Origin: Girardinichthys multiradiatus
Lineage: Eukaryota; Chordata; Actinopteri; Cyprinodontiformes; Goodeidae
DNA: 64,000 nt
Assembly: GCF_021462225.1 (NCBI RefSeq)
Contig: NC_061818.1
Coordinates: 19,489,462-19,553,461, forward strand
Direction: 5' to 3'
The translations under genes and the position numbers were made by a program. The stretch's first letter is position 1, and each line of letters begins with the position of its first letter. A model generated the notes under the pieces. That model saw only the letters and a program-made list of their open reading frames with translations, searched no databases and had not been told where the DNA came from. Of this stretch, positions 13,165-64,000 are shown in pieces.

Positions 13165-16100
13165 CACCCACACTTACGCTCTGCCTCACCACTGGCATTT
13201 GATGTCACGTCACACCGTGTCCCTGTTTTCAACTCCACTCAGCACTTTTTTATTCCTTCCCTATAAATAGTCTTCCATGCAAGCCAGCCCATATCATCTC
13301 CCTGCCTTATTTTATCCAGCTGAGATCAGGCCTCACCTTATACTTCATGTACAGCATGCCATGATGGAGAGGGAGCCATGATGCCAAATAGCTGTGTTGG
13401 GCTTGAAAACGCTTAGCCCAGCCCATCAAAGGAAAATACTGCAGTACCTCAGTGGGAGGGCAAGGACGCTCCTACCGTGACCTGAGGAGGCTTTTCAATC
13501 ACAGTGGGGGAAACACCATGTACTGCAGTGTAGGTGGGCTACAGCACCCTGTTGCCTCCTTCTATAAATTCAACATGAATTTGAATAGATGAACAGTTAA
13601 CATTCCAGAAAAAACATGAATTAATGATTTTTAAAATCTAAAATAATTTGTCTTCCTGTGAACTGACACACTCGCTCTAGCTGTTCATTATATCAAACAT
13701 TTTTATTTGCTGATGTAATTTGCATTTATTTAAAGATTTCTGAGGAGGGTAAAGAAGCTCAGAGCAGTCTGGGAATCAGAATCTCCCACACTGCAGGGAA
13801 AACAAAGCTTCAAAGTGTGTATGTTTTGAGGTGTGCATCCTTTACTATGGGGCGGTTTTAGCCTCGTGGAGTAAAATTAAAAGGAAAGCGTGCAATCAGG
13901 TGTTTTTTATTTTATTTATTTATTCATTGTTGCAGGTTGAAATGTCTAGATCGCAAATACTAGTTTTTTGACAAGTTTTTAATAGCTTGAAATACAAGAA
14001 ACAAAAGACAAAACATACATGTACAGTAGATCCTGAAGTACCAGTCACAGCATCCTCCACAATTATGGGCTTTCCTAATAAAAAAGTTTTAAACTTTTGA
14101 ACTTCTGATCTGACAATAAATATGGGCAAGTTTAGGTGAGTAGCTATTTACTTGTAACAAGATCAACACGTCTTGTTTATTTGTATGGCATGTTTTCCTG
14201 TCTTTTCTATTTCGAAGAGTGGCCAAGAGAAAAGGAGCCCTGCATCACATCATATTGACATATCTGTTTCACTCTATTGATATTTGCTAAAGCTCCCCAG
14301 ACTTCTCAGATTTCTTCCTCTTTAGTTAGTGCCCAGTCTGTTTTACATGAACGTCATGGTGATGAAAACAATATTCAAACTCAAGCCAAGTATGAGTGTA
14401 AACTTTCAAAGCATAAAAAATTAAAAGATTTAGCTCTGTCTAGGGGGTTAGCTTTAATAAAGCAATAGAGACTGCAAACAAGTGGTCCTATCTGCTCATA
14501 ATTAGGAGCACATCAGGGCAATGAGGCAGTGCAAGTTAGGAAGTACCGGTCAAGCAATTCATCAATTAATCACAACTCACACTTCCCTTCTTTCAATAAA
14601 GTTCTAGAAACTTATTCTGTATCACTTCGCAGTTAGTTTAGTTTGTTTTGGGCAGAACATGGATTTGACACTAAGTTTAAAGGGAACATATCGTGCAAAA
14701 TCCAATTTTTTAGCCTTTAAATACATTTTGTTTTGTGTACTTGGAATCTGTAGGAGTGCAGAAAAGTTGAGTTTAGTCTCTCCAGGTGTTGCAGAGATAT
14801 CTTTATATCCTGTTTAGGCCATATTTTTCAGTCCATTCAGTTTTCTCTATCATCTGTTATGTTTTTCCATCTTTAATGTTCAACCAAAAATAAATCAACA
14901 AAACAAATTGGTTAGACAAAAAACATAGGTTGCAAATCTATGCAATGCTGTTTTTTTTTTTAAGTCTCTAAAACCTGACACGCTTTAGGTTTTGTGTAGA
15001 CTTAGAGACACACTGTAAATGAGAATGGAGGATTCATTACAGTTGACCAAAGATCAACAAATAGAACTGAGGCTAAGAAAACAGCGGGATGGTCCAGGAG
15101 AAGACAGTGGAAACACTGAACAGACTGAATGTACCCACGGTGGCCCTGCTGATTAAGGACAACTGCAGTCAGTTGACAGCAAGGTTTTTTCACAGCAGGC
15201 AGGTGAAGGTAGTACTGACCACCTGCCTGTTTGAGTCAATGCAAAGGTCCAACTTTTCCATGTTTGAGGAGGACACTTTCTGCCAGACTGAATCATTTGA
15301 GAAGAAATGTTACAACTTAGAGAAAAAAATGTTGTGGTTTTATTATTTTTCTTTGATGATTTTAGCCTCAATTGGCTAAAATCATACTTAAAGCTAAGCG
15401 TCAGTAATTTAAATATTAATTAAGTTTTCCATAGCATTAACTGATTTTTAAATCCCATGTTTCCATCTTTATTTACATGAATCCCTTGGGTATTTGTTTC
15501 TGTATTAAAAAGGATATGAGTTGATCGAATCCAACCTCTCAGCTGTAATTCAGTCTTTCATCCAGGTTCAGAATCCCTCGCCTGTGTGACGTCAGGAAGC
15601 TCTTTGTGTGCCTGTTTGCGGCATCATTGTTGGCTCATGTGTGGCTGAAGAGGATGAGAGTGGGTGGGAGGTGGGCTCTGCGTTGTGATATCAGGGAAGT
15701 AATTATGTGTAGAGATGCTGCATCCACACACAAGCTTGACGGCCTCCTACTGGCTGAGAGGAGACCACATGGGTTTGTTTCCTGTGTGCATCATGAGGAT
15801 TACATCAAGAAAAGCTGAAGGTCTGTCTGAGTTTGCTTTATTAGTTCATTTAAAACAGGTAATACAAACACGTTTTAGGTTAGATGGGGGTGCTCTGGAC
15901 AGACAAGTCAGTCACACTCCAACTAATGACCAATCAGAGTCAGATTGACCCCCCTATGGTCAAGTTGAGGTAACCAGTAACTTTTGATATGTGATAAAAC
16001 AAGTTAAGTCAGGTTAAGTCCAACATAAAACTCATTCTACAAGGATAAAAACATCTGGATATAATGCAAGCTGTCTTGGAAACAAACAAGCAAAAAAAAC

Positions 16101-16599
16101 TTCAGCTAATCAGCAAAACAAAGCATATAGCACCACCTTGTGGTAGACATTATTTCACACAGTGTCCTACGCACTCTTGAAAACCATGTTAAAATGCTAT
16201 TATTTTAAAATAAGTTCCTCTTTTGTTGCAGTAGCATAATTTCACATTTAAAAATCTGCTGCAGGTCTAAAACAATGAGCTTTGGGGAGTTTTTTTCTTT
16301 ACCTCGCCTTCCTCACTGTGTGAGACGGTAATGTAAAGCTGAGTTCCTATTCTTTTTTCTTATTCTTATAGACTGTAGATATGTGTACGTTTTTGTGGGG
16401 AGTTATTTCGTGACTAAATATATAAAACACATCTGGTTTACTTTTGTGGCATGTTCTCTTGTCTTTCCCAGGGGAAACAGTACATTATGGATTAGTAGCA
16501 AAAAACTCAACATGATGAAATTAAAATATTATGCATTCTGGATTTATCTTGGAGAGAGCACAATTCATGTTTCCATCAATTACAGGAAGTCATTCATGC
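13165..16599. other. Intergenic
   Basis: No gene recognised. It holds a structured segment at 13436-13531 and one copy of a dispersed repeat at about 14688-14815 (second copy 31362-31490). Short ORFs at 14277-14468 and 15089-15379 show no domain that I recognise. Confidence 0.35.
14688..14815 (+). repeat. Dispersed repeat, copy 1
   Basis: Shares tttttagcctttaaatacatt and gcagaaaagttgartttagtctctccagg with 31362-31490, with scattered differences. Family unknown. Confidence 0.6.
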
Positions 16600-16609
16600 C
16601 CTGAAGCAG

Positions 16610-17110
16610 CAATGTAGATGCTTTAGATGTTCTGAGTTCTTTCCTGACCTCCTGGAGGAGTCATTGATCCGTTCTTGGAGTAATCTTGCTAGGGCATGGG
16701 AAGGTTTACAACTCTTTTGTTTACGCTATTTGTGGATAATGTCTTTCACTGTGGTTTTGTGGATGCCAAAAACCTTAGAAGTGGCTTTGTAACCTTTTGA
16801 AAATGTATATATGTCACAGACCTTTACAGATTTTAACCTACTTCATGCAGTCAGACAAGTCCCATTTAAGTGACTTGCTTCTACAGGTCTAGAAGTAATA
16901 AGACCTGGGTGTGGATCTAGAAATTGAACCTAAAAACTGGTTAATCACATTTGTAACCCTAATCGTTTAACAAGAGGACAATTACTTTTCTTATAGAAGC
17001 CTGGTCGGTTTAGATATCCTTTTTCCTTAATAATTTGTATTTACTCAGATTATTTTTGTTTAAGGTTTAAATTTGTTGAATGATCTGAAATATTAAAGTG
17101 TGACACAAAA
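16610..17110 (+). mobile_element. Decayed DNA-transposon repeat, family B copy 1
   Basis: Shares a run of anchors in the same order with 55815-56275: gctttagatgttctgagttcttt, a tggagtaat block, catttaagtgacttgcttc and the phrase around aatttgttgaatgatctgaaat. No coding frame is left. I recognise the pattern as a common fish interspersed repeat but cannot name the family. Confidence 0.45.
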
Positions 17111-17244
17111 AGCATAGCATTCAGACCCCAACATAAAACCTTTGATACAAACTCACAAAAACAAGTATATTCATGTCCGTTCCATCCAACAAGGTGGCAA
17201 TAAGCAATAGATGCTAGTTGTTTCTTTAAAACAACACACACACA

Positions 17245-18583
17245 CAATTGTTTGCATTAATCTATTTTATTTAACCATTATTAACAATCATGTAAACTCA
17301 TTGGACTATGTTGTTTACAATAGCCTCCTATGATATTTTTTCATGTAGAAAGTTACATTCTGAGCCCAAATGGGCTCCTTAACAAAGGAGAAAATAAATA
17401 CTGGAATGGCACACACACACAATATAAAGTTACTGCTATGAAATGGACTTGGGATCAAACTTGGCCCCCGCTCTTTTGATATAAAAACAAATTAAAACAT
17501 CTGAAATCGTACAGCCATCTTGCTATCATATCAGTCAGTCATTAAAACACTCATTTCATTAAGTAGCTCCCAAAGGAACTCAAAATGTCAAAATAACAAT
17601 AAAAACGTCATAATTGCCTTTTAAGACCTTCAGTACAAGGACAAATAAAAAAACAAGAGAGAAGGAGAAATAATGGGAGACTCTCTTTAGTGTTGTGTGG
17701 TCCCCTGTAATAAAATCTAATACAACCAATTAACTCAAAAATCCCTCGACTAGCAAATAAAAAAAGAGCCATGACCTTTCGTTTTCTTCCTCCAACATTT
17801 GGTTACTGTAAAATCCTAGCAAACAAAAATTTGAACATTTTAATTCTCCCTTCATAGAATCAGGACACAGTAGATTACATTACTTACACTCGTATTCCTC
17901 CAGACTTTATTATGTGACTAACATTTAACATTTTAAAGTGCCATTGAGCTGAAGCAAACAGGAAGCAGTGAGCTGACGGCACTGGCAGCCATGTTTTTTC
18001 ACCGATGGGACGGAGGTTTAGCTCCAGGGTGGCCGAGCACATATTTTAGTGAGGACAAAGGACTTCCTCATGCAAACTAATGCTAACCTGGTTCTTCTAT
18101 TCACAAGGAAACCTTACCAAAGTGCATGGATGTTTCTTCATGTGGCAACCTAGATGATGAAACAGTCTCTGAAACAAGGTTTATTCCCATTAGGTTTGAT
18201 TCTAATTATGCAGAAAAAAAGGCTTTAATTAACAGAAAACTACTAAAATATCCCTTTTACCTTTCATTTTCAAACCCTTTAGGTAAACATTAACATGATT
18301 GGACTAATCATGCTGAAAGTGCAACTCAGAAGCGCGGACATCTGGACGGTTTCTTTTACGTTAACATAAACATGAGCTTCCCGGTTTCAAATTCTTAAGG
18401 AATAAAATGGTACAAAACACTGAATAAAAATAATTAGTATTTTTTGTTGTTGTCATTTTGTTTTCTTTACAAAGAAGTTTTTTACTCAGGCAAAGAGGAT
18501 AGTGGAAAAAAAACAAAAAACGAAGCGGGACATGCGGGCTTGCTGGGGGGCCCCGCAGCTGATGCAGCAATCTGCGATGTTTT
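17245..18583 (-). other. spag9: Probable spag9 3' UTR
   Basis: The 1.3 kb downstream of the spag9 stop codon has no repeat or ORF that I can name. On the minus strand it contains AATAAA at 17266-17271 and a second AATAAA near 17906. Either could end the transcript. The extent is inferred only from these signals. Confidence 0.35.
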
Positions 18584-60913
<42,330 letters not shown>

Positions 60914-63900
60914 CTACTCAGATCAAACACAGATAGACAGAGAAGGCTCCGTCATAAAAACTAGAATTCATTTGAAAGCCATCAAATCTCATTTAGCATC
61001 CACAGTTTGAAATGATTTAAGGTGAGAGTTGCTTTAATTTCCTGCTGTTTTATTGCATAGTTGCAAAGCGACTGATACAGAGGATTAACAGAATAAAGAA
61101 CAATATCAGTCATCCCATTAACTGTTTTCATGCTAAATGATTATTTTCAGAATTTGGATGATATATTTCAGTTCCTTCCAGTTCCCTTCTGGGCGGACCC
61201 CTGATGGGAAAATATGTTGTATGTGTCCACTTCCTGTCCAGCTGAGCTAGCCGAGGCCCAGATGTGGTTCCCCTTCTTCCTGTTGGCACAAAGCTCTTCC
61301 TTTACTTTACAAATACTCACAAAGCCTTGTACTTCGTATGACTGCAGAGGTAAAACAAGAATTTTCCAAAATCTCAGTTGCTTTAAAAATAACTATAGTT
61401 GCATTTATTACATATTTAAAGAGAACTTGTTGTATTTGTAAATGTAACACTCTAATCATAAAAAGCCTGGGTTCCCAAAACTAACCTGGAAGCAAAATGA
61501 AATCAATGTTCTTACTTCTGACAGACAGAGCCACAAACTGGGCTCCATTTTTGTACTGGCCTAGCTAGATCCCCAAATGTACACAAAATTAATTATTTTT
61601 ATGTTGTCATTAACTAGTATTCTTTCATTTTATCTCTGCATCTTTGATTGCATTTGTGTATCAACGGCAATTGAATTAGAATAGCATCAGAAAAGAGGTA
61701 ATCCTGCTGTAATAGGGTCAGAGAAAATTTGCTCTCAATCCTAAATGGACATTTTGTGCAAGCTTACTTTACCACTTCACTAGATGTAATAAATCAGCAC
61801 TGTGGAAAGCCTGCAGGGATATATAACTTCCTGATCATCTTTAACAATCATCATCAGGTAACAATAAGATAACTGTGACAACTTTTGGCATTTCTCAGGC
61901 ACATTGAAATGCACAAAAAATTAACTAATTTTACATTCATCTGCAAGCAGCATCCTTCTTCTAGTGCACTTGGGGTCTTGTCTGTTGACACTTATTACGA
62001 AAACGGTAAAACAAAGGAAGAAAATGCAAAAATGAAGGCTGGAGGATGTTTCTAGTTTGAGAAAGGATCACATGACCTGGACGTAACCAGCAGGCCTGAT
62101 GTGTCCCTTCCCACTCAGTGTTCCTCTGTGAAATGAACTAAAAATAACTGTCGCCGGACAATCTAATGAACAGCAGTTTTATGATTTTAAATGAGTTTGG
62201 ATTGAATTTAATGTCTGTGGGTATTTGTGTCTGCTGTCTCCCTGCTTCTGCGTGCCTGACTATACTAACTACCGTCTGCTGTGTACTGGGCCGGTTTCCT
62301 CGCCGTGGGCCAAAGAAACAAACTGTGGCAGACGGTCCGAGTCACGTTCTTACAAAAACAGAGGCTCAGTGCAGATACCATAAACAAACACGGCCACAAG
62401 TTGGGAATTATGTTTTCTAAAACACGACACACACTTATCCTACAAGTGTGCTGTAAAGAAAATGAGCTTTCCTTTTTTAAAAGCATACATTCTGTCTCTT
62501 GTCTTTCTAGATTTTAAGCATTATTACAACAGCCTTATAGAGCTTTCAAAAGACCTAAAGAGGGCCTTGTTATTGTTCATTTGTGACATTTCATCTAGAG
62601 CTTTCAAAATACAACAATACAGGAGGAAAAGCTGGAGTCTAAAATAAAGGTGTGCAAGCTCTTCAAAGATAATAAAAAGCATCACACTAAGTCTAAAAAG
62701 CTTTATTTTACGGCTTAACTCAAAGAATAAAAGCAAAGAATACTTTTTTGAACACTTAATAATTTAACAATTAACTAAAAGCAAGAAAATTACAGTTTAC
62801 AACTACTGCTGGGAAGAGGGAAGCATGCTCATGAGATTTTCATCCAGAGGCTGGGAAGATGTTTTTCATTGAGATCTAAATCATATTCTGTCTGCAGGTT
62901 ACGGTTGAACCAGTGTTAACTGATGGAATTATGTTTTTACAATAGTTAGCCAGTTCTCCCCACTGCAACTCGGTAGCTTCTTAGTTTTGGTACCCAACTT
63001 TTGTTTCCTTGAGTTGTCTGCCATGGGAGTTTTGACAGCCGACGTTTAAAAATAATGTTCTACTATGTACTCATAGTCTGCTTGAAAGAATGTAGTTCTA
63101 TGACTCCGATAAATAATGTCTGCCACTATGAGGATGCGTAGAGTTTTTCTGGTTTCATTAGGAATCATAATCTCTCATGTCTTAAAGAAGTCAACAAGCT
63201 CTGTAATGGAGTTTTCAGAAAATAACAAACAATGAAATTAAAATAAACATGAGATTTCAACCTTTTTATGACTACTTTCCTCCATAATTTATGAAAATAC
63301 GCATCAACAAAGAGAAATAAATGGATATTTAATGTTATTTGTTAAATATTAGTTAATTAAACACCAAAGTTGCTGCAGTTTGTCGATGACATAGACAATA
63401 ATAATCCAATGATATTAATACTTTTAGGTAACATGTAGATTTCATGATTTCAGACATTTTTTAATAAAATGTTTATTTTTTAAGAAGGTTACAACAGTTT
63501 TTATCCAAATTGTCCAGAATGTTCCCATCCTGACAGTCTGCAGCAATACAAGCAAGTGTGTGTTTCCTCATGTGTGCACTGTGTAAGTCAGCCAGATTCA
63601 AAACCAATCTTTGGCTGGTTCTGCCAAAAATGTTGAAGCGTCGAACTACTGCCAACTGAGCACAGGGGCTTCTCAGGAGCCAGAAAAAAAAAAATTCCCT
63701 GCATTTTCTATTGATCCTAAATGTACTCTGAAGTTAGACAAATTGTCTCTCTGCCTTGTTTTTCAGTTTTTCCCACACATTGACCGTTTAGCGGTCTGTC
63801 CCTGCATGTGTTAAGTGTGCAGACTCTGTGCAGAAGCCCCCATATGTAAATAAATCAGATTTAAACATGGCATATTCTAAAATAATGCATACATTTATTA

Positions 63901-64000
63901 ACTACCAATTAATTACAAAGCTGTAGCATCTATTATTACCTTGGAACTAAAAGCTGTAGCACGAACAGAATATTTTTCCTTTGGCACTACACTCATGACT
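60914..64000. other. Upstream spag9 intron, nothing further recognised
   Basis: I looked for the RH1-encoding exons and did not find them. The segment holds copy 2 of the 112-bp repeat and otherwise unassigned AT-rich DNA. Confidence 0.45.
61796..61907 (+). repeat. 112-bp direct repeat, copy 2
   Basis: Second copy, with one or two substitutions (agcctgcagg for agcatgcagg). The repeats flank spag9 exon 1 of the window. Confidence 0.93.

Noticed and set aside
12828..13238. 136-codon minus-strand ORF
   Set aside because: It lies mostly within the solo LTR and shows no domain. LTRs do not normally code.
15089..15379. 96-codon plus-strand ORF
   Set aside because: No recognisable family, and the opposite strand is open too. 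Treated as chance.

Overview
The window looks like teleost fish nuclear DNA. It carries a vertebrate intron-exon gene (spag9/JIP4), short introns of about 90-115 bp in one embedded gene, many Tc1/mariner copies, a tRNA-derived SINE, a TG...CA solo LTR, a Rex3/RTE-like LINE end and a complete Maverick/Polinton. I cannot name the species.

Layout. 1-17.2 kb is gene-poor DNA: a non-LTR retrotransposon fragment, a Tc1 element nested inside an older Tc1-like remnant (1222-3408), a TATAC array, a hAT-like MITE, more Tc1-like relics and a solo LTR (12577-13164). 17.2-61 kb, minus strand, is the 3' part of spag9: 28 coding exons from 60913 down to a TGA at 18584-18586. Their lengths sum to 3456 nt (1151 codons plus stop) with compatible phases at every junction. 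The first exons lie beyond the right edge or were not recognised. 24517-25783, in an intron, is a Tc1-like element with an uninterrupted 328-aa transposase.

The main find is a 15.4-kb Polinton (37737-53161) inside the 19.8-kb intron between exons 4 and 5 in my numbering. It has AG...CT ends, inverted terminal repeats of about 200-235 bp and a perfect 6-bp target duplication, TACTGC. Its plus strand carries two unplaced proteins (317 and 279 aa), a retroviral-type integrase with chromodomain, a minor capsid (penton-like) protein, a small basic pVI-like protein, the major capsid protein and an adenain-type protease. Its minus strand carries, in transcription order, a multi-exon gene or leader with five short phase-1 introns, protein-primed-type DNA polymerase B, an FtsK/HerA-type packaging ATPase, a small hydrophobic-tailed protein and a 276-aa uncharacterised protein. 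The two gene sets converge on back-to-back poly(A) signals at 44804-44825.

In this gene set, integrase inserts the element, PolB copies it, and the ATPase, protease and two capsid proteins form the virus-like morphogenesis module known for Polintons. PolB is split by a one-base frame change between motifs B and C, and the small minus-strand gene has a second frame change, so this copy is probably not autonomous although integrase and the whole capsid module are open. The least described parts are the spliced gene upstream of PolB, the Cys/His-motif 279-aa protein, the 317-aa protein and the repeated subterminal motif.
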